DNA of 64,000 bases from Brasilonema sennae CENA114 (lineage in GTDB: Bacteria > Cyanobacteriota > Cyanobacteriia > Cyanobacteriales > Nostocaceae): the NCBI RefSeq assembly GCF_006968745.1, contig NZ_CP030118.1, positions 1,252,654-1,316,653 of the forward strand. Direction: 5' to 3'. The position numbers and the translations under genes are program-made. Below are positions 17,745 through 27,504 of the stretch, in pieces. The notes beneath the pieces were generated by a model, which saw nothing but the letters and a program-made list of their open reading frames with translations, had not been told where the DNA came from and did no database searches. Position 1 is the first letter of the stretch, and each line of letters opens with the position of its first letter.

Positions 17745-19139
17745 ATGTATCCTCAAGATATAAGGGCGAGTTTGGGTGTCAAGATGCTACGCTCCATTTT
17801 TGAACAATTTGTCCAAGAAAGTCCAGTAAGTGTAATGGCACGAGGATTAATGGAGCGTGTATTTGCCCCGGAACGGATGGATAAATTATTTGAAACTCAC
17901 GCGAAAGTACAGCACCAGCAAGAATTACTATTTTCCAGCCAAGTAGATTTGATGAGTTTGGTGGTGTGTGGAATTCAAAAATCGGTTCATGCCGCCTATA
18001 AAGCCAGAGCAACAAACCTGATTGTGAGCACCACAGCACTATATAAAAAGCTCTGCGGTGTAGAACTGAGTGTGAGTCAAGCATTGGTAAGAGAAACAGC
18101 GAGCGATTTGCGAGTGCTAATTGAAATCATGGGTGGAGAACAGCCAAATCCACTACCAGGATATCGGCATAAAATTGTAGATGGGACTTGTTTGGCTGCT
18201 ACAGACCATCGATTAGATGCAATTCGTTTATTTGCAGCTAAAGCTTTGCCAGGTAAAGCAATAGTTGTATTAGATCCACTATCAAAACTGGTAATAGATA
18301 TTATTCTTTGTCAAGATGGTCATGCAAATGAGCGGAGTTTATTTGATAATGTGCTGTCTGGTGTACAACCAAACGATGTTTGGACTGGAGACCGGAATTT
18401 TTGCACAGCCAAGTTTCTGTGGACGATTGCACAGCAAAAAGCTTTCTTTGTGATTCGGCAACATGGGTCTTTAGGTTGGACAGAACTGAGCACCTTAAGA
18501 GCTTTGGGTCAAACCGATACAGGAAATCTTTTTGAGCAGTGCATCGAAATTTGTTACGAGGGAAATCGTTTAAAATGCCGACGAGTTGTGCTGAAGTTGT
18601 TTGTGCCAACACGAGACAAAGAATGGGAAATAGCGATTTTGACAAACTTACCCTTAAGCCACGCTGATGCGGCAAAAATAGCCGAGTTATATCGTAATCG
18701 TTGGAGTCTAGAAACCCTTTTTCAAACCGTAACTGAAAATTTTAACGCCGAAATTCAAACGTTAGCCTATCCTAAAGCTGCCCTGTTCTCGTTTTCGATG
18801 GCGTTAGTAACATACAACATTCTCGCCACTCTAAAAGCCGCCTTAGGAAGCGTACATGGCATCGCCAAAATTGATGCAGGTTTGTCTGATTTCTACTTAG
18901 TAGATGAAATTCAAGGCACATATCGCGGGATGATGATTGCTATTCCATCCCAGCAGTGGGAAATATTCAGGACATATTCTTTAGACCAAATGGGACAACT
19001 TTTACAACAGCTGGCGACTGGCGTGAATCTCAAACGTTTTCTCAAAGCCATAAGAAGTCCGAAGAAAAAACGCCAACCTTTAATTGTTGATCATAGACAT
19101 CGTCATGTTTCGACTGCACGCCTTTTAGATATCTATTGA
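17745..19139 (+). CDS. IS4 family transposase (DDE)
   Basis: The 464-residue protein has the IS4 layout: first Asp in KIVDGTCLAATDHR, second Asp in VWTGDRNFCT, and the glutamate in the YRNRWSLETLF segment (Y-x2-R-x3-E). The Lys that usually follows seven residues later is replaced by Thr. The frame is uninterrupted and the start ATG is 83 bp inside the left terminal repeat. The product is probably active, but the missing Lys leaves some doubt. Confidence 0.88.
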   Translation: MYPQDIRASLGVKMLRSIFEQFVQESPVSVMARGLMERVFAPERMDKLFETHAKVQHQQELLFSSQVDLMSLVVCGIQKSVHAAYKARATNLIVSTTALYKKLCGVELSVSQALVRETASDLRVLIEIMGGEQPNPLPGYRHKIVDGTCLAATDHRLDAIRLFAAKALPGKAIVVLDPLSKLVIDIILCQDGHANERSLFDNVLSGVQPNDVWTGDRNFCTAKFLWTIAQQKAFFVIRQHGSLGWTELSTLRALGQTDTGNLFEQCIEICYEGNRLKCRRVVLKLFVPTRDKEWEIAILTNLPLSHADAAKIAELYRNRWSLETLFQTVTENFNAEIQTLAYPKAALFSFSMALVTYNILATLKAALGSVHGIAKIDAGLSDFYLVDEIQGTYRGMMIAIPSQQWEIFRTYSLDQMGQLLQQLATGVNLKRFLKAIRSPKKKRQPLIVDHRHRHVSTARLLDIY

Positions 19140-19141
19140 GA

Positions 19142-19546
19142 TAAGTAATCTTTTTTTGAGCCTGTCGCAGCGAAGCGGTTCGCAGCGCGTTGCGGGGGTT
19201 CCCCCCGTTGTAGCGACTGCGAACCCGAAGGGTGAGTGACCGCCACGACAGGCGATGCCGCTTCACTCGCTATTTTGATAGCGGCGGTCGCTCAGCGACA
19301 GGCAACGGGGGGAGTCCTGAGGGAGGGCGCAGCCCCCCTCGTGCCTCCTGGAGACAACTCGAGCATTTCCGCTTGTTCGCTCATCACACCTTTTGCTCAC
19401 GCCTAAGCGAAGTTTCTACTGTCGATGGCGATCGCCGATTTTTAGTCTCAACTCCACTCATAACTCTCAGAGTTAACACACGCTAAAATTGGTCGAAAAT
19501 ATCTATTTTCCTACTCATCTGCAACTTGTGTCATTGGAATGACTCA
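19142..19546. repeat. GC-rich repeat block inside the IS4-like element
   Basis: Between the transposase stop and the right terminal repeat. 19160-19345 is dense in palindromic pieces such as GCGGTTCGCAGCGCG, GGGGGTTCCCCCCGTTG and GCGACTGCGAACCCGAAGGG. It contrasts with the AT-rich transposase and suggests that the dispersed GC-rich repeats inserted into the IS. Confidence 0.6.
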
Positions 19547-19551
19547 CTAGT

Positions 19552-20784
19552 TCATTTGTTCGCGTTGAAAGGGCTGGGATGTCTACGCTTAGCCCAACGC
19601 CAAAGGTATCGCCACACTCGATGTGAGATGTAGTTAAAGGTTTCTTTGCTTACTACACCTTTGTAGTAGTTAGCAAAACCTCTGAGAATTGGATTGAGCT
19701 TGTTAATTAAAACTTCCTGTTCTGCACTACCGAGGTTTTTAATTTCTTTGCCAATCCGTGTACAGAAGGCTAAAACCTTCTTCTTGGATGGTTTTATTAG
19801 AAGTTTTCCGTTGTAGTGTTTAGCATTGAACCCCAAGAAGTCAAAGCCATCTTCCATTGACGTAATTAACGTCTTCTCAGGACTGAGTTCAAGACCCCGT
19901 TTTGACATCCATGCTTGAATCAAGTTTTGGGCGATTTCGAGACTTTCCTTATCTCTAGCCGTGACAATGAAGTCATCGGCATAACGTACCACACCAAGTT
20001 TTGGATTGGTGGCTTTAATGTAGCTTTCTAAGCCATGCAAGCCAATGTTGGCTAGAAGAGGTGAAATTACCCCCCCTTGTGGCGTACCTTGTTCCGTTGG
20101 GTTGAGTTTCCCTTGGAACACAAAACCCGCTTTTAACCATTCTTTGATTAGTCTTCGGTTAGGAAAATTACCAATCATCGTCAGAATGGATTCATGAGCT
20201 ATGTTGTCAAAGAAGCCTTTGATATCAGCTTCTAGAACCCAAGCGTGTCCACCTGCTTTATTGAACCCTACTTTGTTAAAGCATTGCCCTATTGCATCCT
20301 GACAGCTTCTTCCCGGTCTAAACCCATAGGAATTAGGCTCAAACACAGCTTCCCATTCAGGTTCTAGTACGTTCTTTACTATTGCTTGTTCGATTCTGTC
20401 GCGCACGGTCGGGATTCCGAGCGGTCGTTTCTTGCCGTTAGACTTGGGTATTTCTACCCTGCGTGTTGGTTTAAGGTTTCCACCTTTCCAATTGTTTACC
20501 AGAATCACCCTTTGCTCCGGGGTGTTGACAATTTCCTTGTCAATGCCTGCCGTTTCTTTTCCTTGATTGGTCTGGGTGATGCGTCGAATTGACAATAGTA
20601 AACAGGAGTGACTTCTTTGCATCAACTTTTGCAGGTTTCTTAACTTGCCAAAGTTACCAAGCTTTCTCGCACGAAAGATTCTTTGACGTAGGTTTCTAAC
20701 AGCTTTATTGATTTTTCTCCAATTAATATGGTTCCAGTTCGCTAGCTGTTTCTTTAGTCCGTTTGAAGTCAAATCTGACATCAT
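19552..20784 (-). CDS. Group II intron reverse transcriptase/maturase, C-terminally truncated by the IS
   Basis: 410 residues with an intact RT domain (RYADDFIV near residue 267) and maturase segment NPILRGFANYYKGVVSK. It runs into the IS terminal repeat right after KRRHP, so the last eight residues (SPFNANK plus stop) come from the IS. Compared with the homologue at 15034-16689 it lacks the HNH domain and about 150 residues. It could still act in splicing of related introns in trans, but target-strand cleavage should be lost. Confidence 0.9.
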   Translation of the reverse strand: MMSDLTSNGLKKQLANWNHINWRKINKAVRNLRQRIFRARKLGNFGKLRNLQKLMQRSHSCLLLSIRRITQTNQGKETAGIDKEIVNTPEQRVILVNNWKGGNLKPTRRVEIPKSNGKKRPLGIPTVRDRIEQAIVKNVLEPEWEAVFEPNSYGFRPGRSCQDAIGQCFNKVGFNKAGGHAWVLEADIKGFFDNIAHESILTMIGNFPNRRLIKEWLKAGFVFQGKLNPTEQGTPQGGVISPLLANIGLHGLESYIKATNPKLGVVRYADDFIVTARDKESLEIAQNLIQAWMSKRGLELSPEKTLITSMEDGFDFLGFNAKHYNGKLLIKPSKKKVLAFCTRIGKEIKNLGSAEQEVLINKLNPILRGFANYYKGVVSKETFNYISHRVWRYLWRWAKRRHPSPFNANK

Positions 20785-21388
20785 CTAACTTGTCCTTAGA
20801 TTAGATTCCTTTGTTCGGTTTCCTTCGTATAAGACCCAGAAGAAGTCTGCTTTCCTTTCGGTCAAGGGTGATGTTTCAACCCCTATCTGGTTCGTTACAA
20901 ACCAGCATTCGCTTTTTCTTCCATCCTCTACCCTCCAGAGATTTCGGTCTTCGTTGCCTCAGACTTACTAGGAATATTCGACCTTTCCTAGACTTTGTGG
21001 GGTTTACCCTGTTGTGTCGTTTAGTTTTCTTGTTTTTCTTTAGGTGCTGTCTTTTCTGCGGTGGAAATTTGTTCACACGGTTAGTGAAAGTCCGAGTCAC
21101 TAATCCATCCACGTCCCTTTTGGGTAAAGCCTATCAGCCTTATTTGGCTCTTTGGTACATCACGCAGTTTTATAAACAGTTTACGTTTGTTCACCATTGA
21201 AAAACTTCCTCTTGCTCTTGACCACCTTTAGGCTGGTAGTCGAAGATACTTTCGTGGTCTGCATTCCGACTTTTTCGTTACCTACTAGGTCGTGACCGGA
21301 CTCGAATGAGTCTTTTACGTGAGGGCAAGGGGTGTGAATCCCTTGGCGGAGAAGCCTCCACTTACTAAACGACCATTTCAGGTCGCGC
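19578..21388 (-). mobile_element. Group II intron 2, missing its 3' end
   Basis: The 5' end is near 21388 (GCGCGACCTGAAATGG). 20785-21388 is the noncoding ribozyme 5' half, homologous to 16690-17291: both contain AGTCTGCT, CCTTTCGGTCA, AACCCCTATC and CTACCCTCCAGAG-like blocks in the same order. Domains V and VI should follow the RT gene but the IS4-like element starts there instead, and no domain V occurs on its far side until intron 1's own copy. It therefore cannot splice in cis. Confidence 0.8.
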
Positions 21389-21545
21389 CGGACTGGTTAC
21401 CGAGATTCGACAGCCAACGAATCGCACTTCGTGTAAGACTCCGTATGAAGTCTTTTCCCCTGCAAGGAGTGCTCGGGTGCTCCCATGCCTCTTCGCTGAC
21501 TTCTGACTCCTTTTGATCAAATAACTCAGAACTAGTGAATAATAA

Positions 21546-22094
21546 CTACTTTTCAGTAGCAATTAGCGTCAAATCAATTTTCTCAGATTCTGGCTGTGTC
21601 ACTTTTACCTCTACCCCTGGGCCAAAAAAACTGGTCATTTTTTCCTGCTTTTTTTGCCAAACTTCGATTGGTACCGCTGGGGAATCAAATTTCAAAATCA
21701 AAGCATAAGCTCCATTAATTTCTGTTTCTTGTAATTGTGTGACAACTGGTATATCATCATCTGTAGAACCAAGCTTCAGAAATGAGAGCGCTTCGTATAA
21801 ATGCACGTCTTGACCGTAGCGAAATCGAGTAATGTCTTGGCGAATTTTATTTTGAGTAGGAGTTCCTTGCTTTTCTCTAAGTGTCAACATTTGTGGCGTC
21901 GTAGGTTGACTCAAGGGTACAGGCTTAAGCTCGTTAGCTTTGAGTGCTAATCCTCCTAGTAAAAGAGGAATTCCATAAAAAAAACCGATAAGATTAAGTG
22001 TGGCATTGTCTGCAGCGTAGGCAGCAAAACCAATGATAGTCAAAACACCGCCGATGGTTATACCTAGCGTTCCTAATGAAATTTGACCTAACAT
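21546..22094 (-). CDS. DUF2854 family membrane protein
   Basis: A 182-residue protein with two N-terminal hydrophobic segments (LGTLGITIGGVLTIIGFAAY and LIGFFYGIPLLLGGLALKA) followed by a soluble domain with TRFRYGQDVHLYEALSFLKLG. The pattern matches DUF2854, found in cyanobacteria and plastids and often seen in thylakoid membranes. Function is unknown. The 157-bp strip between it and intron 2 holds no gene. Its own promoter region (22095-22257) shows no clear motif. Confidence 0.85.
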   Translation of the reverse strand: MLGQISLGTLGITIGGVLTIIGFAAYAADNATLNLIGFFYGIPLLLGGLALKANELKPVPLSQPTTPQMLTLREKQGTPTQNKIRQDITRFRYGQDVHLYEALSFLKLGSTDDDIPVVTQLQETEINGAYALILKFDSPAVPIEVWQKKQEKMTSFFGPGVEVKVTQPESEKIDLTLIATEK

Positions 22095-22533
22095 GATTTT
22101 AATTCGTTATGTCTTCCTAGTACCATTATTTTTCTATCATCGGTGATCAGGAACAACTTAGGGAAGAGCAGGAGTCAATTATCGTAAATTGAAGTAGAAC
22201 ACAGGTGAGATTTGATCGCTCAAAGCTAGCAAAAAGTGGAAAGAAATGGTATGATAGTTACAATTTGCAGCTATCATGCCTGTCTAGCTTGTTAATATAA
22301 AGCGCGGTTTTCAAAGCCCAGCTCGAATTACACGGCAACGACAGCTTGGGTTGTAGCGAACTTAAAGATGGATCTGTGTTTATAGCTTCAAGAGTGGAAA
22401 GTTTTGGCTTCAAGGGTTTAACAGCAGGTACCTCTTGTGTCACCTGAAACAGTGATAGCGCTATTTGCACCTTTTCGGTCGTTGTGCGCAATTATATTAT
22501 GTAAATCTATCAGTTGAAGACAGGAGGATAGCA
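22095..22533. other. Divergent intergenic region
   Basis: Upstream region of DUF2854 (minus) and the 59-aa gene (plus). A 77-codon minus frame at 22258-22491 starts only at TTG, has no ribosome site and resembles nothing I know, so it is not called. Confidence 0.4.
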
Positions 22534-22713
22534 ATGGATGCACAAATTATCAAAGAACGAGTGCTTAAGGTTCAAAGTCAACGAGAGTATTTACTCAGTC
22601 TCTTGGAACAACCAAACTTAGGAATTTTAAGAGTTGACGTGAATCAGGCTCTCGAAGAAATGGATGATCTTATTGATGAGTATAGACGAACCTTTTCACA
22701 AACAGAAATTTAG
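22534..22713 (+). CDS. Small hypothetical protein, helical (59 aa)
   Basis: The start is the ATG preceded by AGGAGGATAGCA, a strong ribosome site. An in-frame upstream extension from 22465 lacks one. The product (MDAQIIKERVLKVQSQREYL and a C-terminal EEMDDLIDEYRRTF) is charged and fully helical by eye, likely a short coiled coil. I do not recognise a family. It is followed by a convergent response regulator about 150 bp on. Confidence 0.65.
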   Translation: MDAQIIKERVLKVQSQREYLLSLLEQPNLGILRVDVNQALEEMDDLIDEYRRTFSQTEI

Positions 22714-22866
22714 TTAGTTCTAACAAGGGATACAAATTACTAAAAATAGCGTCATCAAACACTAACTTACAGCTTAGTGTGACGCTCTTCAAAACCTCCA
22801 TTTTCTTGAGTTCCCATATACGCAGCTTTACATTTTCCAAGTTGATCTGTTGTATAATTGATCTAG

Positions 22867-23274
22867 TTACCAATCATTAGATGGACTTTGTCCCAATTTT
22901 CTAACAAGGGCAATAAGTTCGCCTGTTGGTGTCTCTTTCTTACAAAAAGCATCCAAGCTAGCCAATTCCCTCGTTTCCTGAGATTTGTTGTCTTCGACTG
23001 AGGAGTAAGCAATGATTTGGGTATTTGGAGCGATCGCTTTAATATAACCCGAAGCACGCCAACCATCCATAACTGGCATATGTAAATCTAGTACTATCAC
23101 ATCAGGCTTATAGCGTTTAACCATTTCTACAGCTTCTTGACCATTGCTGGCTAAACCAACAACTTGAAGATTTTCCTGAGCAGAAAAGGCTAATTTTAGG
23201 GTTAGACGAGTGAGTTCGTGATCGTCAACCACTAGAACACGCAATGTAGAAGGCTCACAGGACAACATTAACAT
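22867..23274 (-). CDS. Stand-alone CheY-like response regulator
   Basis: A 135-residue receiver domain only: acidic pair in LVVDDHELT, phospho-acceptor Asp in VIVLDLHMPVMDGW, the switch Ser in IAYSS and the conserved Lys in FCKKE. No output domain follows, so it likely acts by protein contact or in a phosphorelay. No kinase is adjacent. Its start is supported by the LRVLVVDD beta strand close to the N-terminus. Confidence 0.92.
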   Translation of the reverse strand: MLMLSCEPSTLRVLVVDDHELTRLTLKLAFSAQENLQVVGLASNGQEAVEMVKRYKPDVIVLDLHMPVMDGWRASGYIKAIAPNTQIIAYSSVEDNKSQETRELASLDAFCKKETPTGELIALVRKLGQSPSNDW

Positions 23275-23777
23275 CCACGTTAAAGTAAAGACGACTTATG
23301 ATAACCTCTATAGTTTATGAAAATAGTTGGTTACACTTACTCTATCTAATGGTTGAATAACTTCATCTTTCTCCATTGCAATAAATTAAATTATTAAGAA
23401 AATTTTTTTTTTCAGGCAATATCGAATCAGTCATACCATTAAAAAAAGAATGCAACACTGTCTGCGTTGACTTACAAAAACTTTAAAAAGAAAATTCAAC
23501 TATGGTTAGGAGATAACCGAAAAAGAGTAATTAATGGAGTTGTAGAGTTTAGAACAAGCCCAGAATAGGTATGGGTGATACCAAACTGGGCAGTATCGAG
23601 CCTGAACAAACAACTCAAGTAGCCCACAACTGATTCCAATAGTACACAGATATCCAACAGACTATGAATGGGACTTTAAAACTTTCAAAAAATGAAAAGT
23701 GCCTGAAAACCTCTGTGGAGTTACGGTATTTTTTTGTGACTTTATACAATCTGAGTTTGTGTTTGAATCATGACTGT
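23275..23777. other. AT-rich spacer without a recognisable gene
   Basis: Upstream of the response regulator and downstream of psb28. No long hairpin or conserved frame. A + strand frame at 23664-24029 is largely the shadow of psb28. Confidence 0.5.
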
Positions 23778-24113
23778 TTAAGATTTTCCGCTGAATTCCA
23801 GACCATTTTCTTCAGCATATCTCTCCATAAACCGCATAAAGCGCTCCCACTCATCTTTGGATCTCATCAGATAAATAGCTTCTATTGCTTCTGGCTTACC
23901 GTTGACAAATTTACCCTTGACTTCGCGGGTAACAATTTCTCCTTCTTCGTCAATCATGTACATCCCAGTGATTTCTTCGCTGTTACTATCCAAAGCTTTG
24001 GGATTTTGGAACAGAAACGTTGCTGTTGAACTGTCACCACTCTTTGATCGCGTCAGGCGCACCTGTGGAATGCCTTCTTCGTTTTTACCTCTGGAGAACT
24101 GAATTTGAGCCAT
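23778..24113 (-). CDS. psb28: Photosystem II assembly factor Psb28
   Basis: The 111-residue protein matches Psb28 in length and sequence: [20 protein letters not shown], the central [20 protein letters not shown] and the acidic helical segment [20 protein letters not shown]. Psb28 binds the cytoplasmic face of assembly intermediates near CP47 and helps photosystem II maturation and repair. It is separated by about 100 bp from the broken dtd gene upstream on the same strand. Confidence 0.95.
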   Translation of the reverse strand: MAQIQFSRGKNEEGIPQVRLTRSKSGDSSTATFLFQNPKALDSNSEEITGMYMIDEEGEIVTREVKGKFVNGKPEAIEAIYLMRSKDEWERFMRFMERYAEENGLEFSGKS

Positions 24114-24217
24114 GATGAGTGAATTTAAACTTTTGTTATTGTTTGTTTAATATTGTCTCATCTTTTTGTACATAGGAGTCTAGCGGCTGCTGAGATTTTA
24201 CTTTTCCGTATAAACTG

Positions 24218-25398
24218 TTATGCTATTTCTCGCTCTAGTAACAAAGTAACAGATCCGTCATTTTCTATTGAGACTTGCATCATTGCCCCAAATTGACCTG
24301 TTTCGACTCGCAAACCCCTTTCGCGTAACTTTTCAACAAAACGATTATACAATTGTTGAGCGACTTTGGGATCTGCTGAACGATCAAAGGAGGGACGGCG
24401 ACCTTTGCGACAATCAGCATAAAGCGTAAACTGACTGATGACTAGTAACTCGCCGCCTATTTCTTGTACAGATTTTTTCCAGCGCGATCCGTCTTGTTGA
24501 TCACCAAATAGTCGCAGTTCCAAACATTTACGCACCATCCAATCAAGTTCGGCATCAGTGTCTGTGGCGGCAATGCCCACAAGCAAGTTTAACCCTCGAC
24601 CAATTTTACCAATAATGTCACCCTTCGGGTTCGCCCTAGTGGGAACGGCCACGCCTTATGGCTATCGGGAACGCCCGTCGCCTGACGCCACATTCTACCC
24701 TGCCCGAAGGCGTTACCCACCTACAACGGGGCGGCAGCTTTTCGGGGGAAGCTTCCCCCGAAAACGTGCCTTGGGAACCCGACAGCCAGTCGCCACAACG
24801 GTCAAAGCTCGTCGCTTGGGTTGCTTCCCCCGACAAACTTTGGGGGAACCCCAACGCCCTTCAGGTTCGCCAGTCGCCTACGGAGGTAGACCCTCCTGCA
24901 GCGCTGGTCTCACCAGGTCCCTCTGTCGGGAAACCCTCATCAAGGACTGGCTCCCTCCGGGAACGCCCGTCGCCTACGGCGGGAAACCCTCTGGGTTTGC
25001 GTAGCGCCCCCTATGCCTGCGGCACGGCTACGCCTATCGGGGCTAGTTGCACGCCAGTCCCCTGGCTCGGGGGGAACCCGACAGCCAGTCGCCACAACGG
25101 GGGGAACCCCCGCAAGGCGCTGCTCTCCGCACGGGGCTGGCTCCACAACGCGCTTAACCCGACGCCAGATACCAAGTGAGGGAAACCCTCATCAAGTACT
25201 GGCTCCGCAAGGCACAACTCTTGGCAGCGCTGGATTCACCGCAAGGCGCTGCTCTGGGCACAGAAGTGGCACATGAGAGAAACCCTACCAAGAGCGCTGG
25301 ACTCACCAGATGCCTAGGTCGGGAAACCCTCATCAAGCACTGGACTCACCGTTAACTGTCACTTGAGATGATTTGACTCGCTGGATAATAACGCGCAT
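24218..25398 (-). pseudogene. dtd: D-aminoacyl-tRNA deacylase gene (dtd) split by a 728-bp GC-rich insertion
   Basis: DTD removes D-amino acids wrongly attached to tRNA. The first 17 codons lie at 25398-25348 (MRVIIQRVKSSQVTVNG). The rest resumes at 24619 with [17 protein letters not shown] and runs to 24218, including the active-site [12 protein letters not shown]. Between them lies 728 bp of GC-rich repeats, which shifts the frame (728 is not a multiple of 3). An open frame from 24652 gives a chimeric start ([11 protein letters not shown]) lacking the first beta strand. The chirality-checking Gly-cisPro motif, normally NDGPVT, reads NDGSVT here, a one-base change. Both lesions suggest loss of function. 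Confidence 0.9.
24623..25350. repeat. GC-rich repeat array inserted in dtd, flanked by TCACC direct repeats
   Basis: TCACC occurs at 24618-24622 and 25346-25350, bracketing the insert as a 5-bp target duplication would. Inside are many variant copies of short modules: GGGAAACCCTCATCAAG, CTGGCTCC / CTGGACTCACC, CGCCTACGG / CGCCTTATGG, GGGGGAACCC, and ACAGCCAGTCGCCACAACGG (twice). Open frames across it are by-products of its base composition. Confidence 0.85.
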
Positions 25399-25430
25399 AT
25401 CTATAGGAATCCGGTGTGTAGGCACTTATA

Positions 25431-25524
25431 GCAGGGAACAGGGAACAAGCAATTGATGACTGATAAGTGATCGCTGGTAACTGGTAACTGGTAACTGGTA
25501 ACTGGTAACTGGTAACTGCTTTGT
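25431..25524. repeat. STRR island dominated by GGTAACT
   Basis: GGGAACA pairs, then about seven tandem copies of GGTAACT. It lies between mgtE's 3' end and the dtd 5' piece. Confidence 0.85.
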
Positions 25525-25533
25525 GAGTGTTTC

Positions 25534-26943
25534 TCACATTTTTAAAATAACCCGTGCCAAGTTAAAGTAAATCAACACACCTAAGACATCCACAGCTGTC
25601 GTGATAAAGGGTGCTGACATCAATGCTGGATCTAAACGCAGTAGGCGGAACAAAAACGGGAGTGCGGAACCAGAGACGGAGGCTAAAATAGAAATAGCTA
25701 CAAGACTAGTTCCAACTGCGATCGCCACCTCTAAATTATTTTGCAAAAAGAAAGCCCATACTGTGGCGATCGTTCCCAATATTGTTCCCAGCAATGCACC
25801 TGCGAGTGCTTCACGTCCAACAACTTGCAATGGTTTCAAAGCACCCATTTCATCAGTGTTCATTCCACGAATCACCACTGTGGAGGACTGCGCCCCAACA
25901 TTCCCACCAGTACCAGTGAGCAAGGGGATAAACGCCGCCAACGTTACCACTTTCGACAAGATATCTTCTTGAGATTTAATAATACTTCCTGTAACAGTGT
26001 TGGTCACAAGTAAGACTAACAACCAGACAACTCGCTTGCGAGCCACTGAAATTAAATTTGACTGAAAATAGCCGTCACCTCGTGATTGTACTCCACCACC
26101 CAATGTGTAGATATCTTCAGTTGTTTCCTCTTGTAGGATATCTATGACATCATCAACGGTAATAATACCAACAAGACGCTGTTCTCGATCCACCACAGGT
26201 ACAGCAAGAAAGTCATATCGTTGTATCATCCTAGCGACTTCTTCTTGGTCTGTATCGGTGTAGACAAACACCGCTTCTTGAGTCATAACATTGCCAATCT
26301 TTTCCTCTGCTTGAGAAGTCACCAAATCCCGTAGAGACAAAATTCCAGTCAACCGCTTTGCTGCATTAGTAATATAGAGATAATAAATCATCTCGCTCGC
26401 ATTATTGACGCTGCGAATCCGCTCCAAAGTTTGAGCCACTGTAAAATCTTCTTGGAGCAAGATTAACTCTGGCGTCATAATCCGTCCAGCAGTTCCTGCT
26501 TCATAACCCAACAGTAAAGATGTTGCTTGGCGTTCGTTGGGGCTGAGTTGTTCTAGCAATCGATTAACGATTGTTGCTGGTAATTCGTCAAATAACCTCG
26601 CTCGGTCATCTGGCGACATTTTTTCAACAATATCAAGAACTTCCTGACTTTTCAATTCCTCGATCAGCCGTTCTTGGACGCTATAGTCAAGATATTCATA
26701 AACAATGATCGCTTCTTGTTTAGAAAGCAAGCGAAATGCCAAAGCATGCATTGCTTTTGGTAAACCTTCAATTGCCTGAGCGATATCTGGAGCCTGTACA
26801 GGTACCAAAATCGCTTTTGCTTCCTGCAAGTCCCCCGCTTCCAACAGGATTTGCAATTGAACTGTGACTATCTCTGGCAATTCTCTGCGCGATACGTCTT
26901 GCAGGGTAGATGTCACACCGTTTGGAGTTTGCATAAGATACAA
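25534..26943 (-). CDS. mgtE: Magnesium transporter MgtE
   Basis: 469 residues with the full MgtE plan: an N-terminal superhelical domain (LPKAMHALAFRLLSKQEAII, MSPDDRARLFDEL, LLGYEAGTAGRIMTPE), a CBS-domain pair (about residues 145-270, including YDFLAVPVVDREQRLVGIIT and VDDVIDIL), and a C-terminal five-helix channel domain with LLTGTGGNVGAQSSTVVIRG. The cytosolic domains sense Mg2+ and gate the channel. No Mg2+ riboswitch was recognised in the upstream region. Confidence 0.95.
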   Translation of the reverse strand: MYLMQTPNGVTSTLQDVSRRELPEIVTVQLQILLEAGDLQEAKAILVPVQAPDIAQAIEGLPKAMHALAFRLLSKQEAIIVYEYLDYSVQERLIEELKSQEVLDIVEKMSPDDRARLFDELPATIVNRLLEQLSPNERQATSLLLGYEAGTAGRIMTPELILLQEDFTVAQTLERIRSVNNASEMIYYLYITNAAKRLTGILSLRDLVTSQAEEKIGNVMTQEAVFVYTDTDQEEVARMIQRYDFLAVPVVDREQRLVGIITVDDVIDILQEETTEDIYTLGGGVQSRGDGYFQSNLISVARKRVVWLLVLLVTNTVTGSIIKSQEDILSKVVTLAAFIPLLTGTGGNVGAQSSTVVIRGMNTDEMGALKPLQVVGREALAGALLGTILGTIATVWAFFLQNNLEVAIAVGTSLVAISILASVSGSALPFLFRLLRLDPALMSAPFITTAVDVLGVLIYFNLARVILKM

Positions 26944-27504
26944 CTAGGGTAATAATGCGAAATAGTCTACTTTACCTAATTTTATAGATGACAACTGGTC
27001 TTGTATTAATCTGCGATCAGAGAGGTTTAGAATTGGGAATTTAATTTAAAGGTTTTGTCATAAATCTTAGGATTAAGTGGACAAATTAACCGTAAAATCT
27101 GTTATTTTTTTAATAGAGTGGAATTTTTGGCGTTTTCACTCCAATACAAAGGCAGTGTTGGGCTTAGGTGTACTACTGTTTTTTTTAAGAAATTTTCAAC
27201 AATTTCTGACAGATATTTGAAAAAGGGGTTTTAGGAAGTACTACACACCAATACTGTTTTTGAAAAATCTTGTAAAAGCTTAGGATTTGCCGAAAATTCT
27301 TCATTTTGAGTGGAGGAAATAAATTTTAGTCAAAATTACCACTCATGAAAATAGAATTTTATCATTGAGTGGCTTAGCGCAAAAGAGCAATTTTTAGAAG
27401 CAATTGCTCTATATATTTTTTGACTTACAGTGTGTCTGTTCTAAACTTCATTTTTACCTTAGATTTTTTGTTTAAGCTTGAAAGCTGTGTAGAGGAAATC
27501 AACA
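26944..27504. other. Divergent AT-rich intergenic region
   Basis: Carries the promoters of mgtE (minus) and the PAS-Crp regulator (plus). No repeat or RNA fold could be singled out. Confidence 0.45.

Larger units (their letters stand above)
17662..19577. mobile_element. IS4-like insertion sequence with 31-bp perfect terminal inverted repeats
   Basis: Outer ends read CCAGCCCTTTCAACGCGAAC and continue to CAAATGAACTAG, found at 17662-17692 and in inverted form at 19547-19577. The element carries one transposase and about 400 bp of noncoding 3' sequence, in which 19160-19345 is GC-rich repeat DNA. No target-site duplication is visible: the left flank is ...AATCATG and the right flank GATGTC.... 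It separates two different truncated group II introns. Confidence 0.85.

Noticed and set aside
22258..22491. 77-codon minus-strand frame in the divergent region
   Set aside because: Starts at TTG, lacks a ribosome site, and the composition is unlike a known protein.
24558..25276. Several long open frames on both strands with Pro/Arg/Gly-rich products
   Set aside because: They lie in the GC-rich repeat array, where high GC suppresses stops; the products are translations of the repeats.
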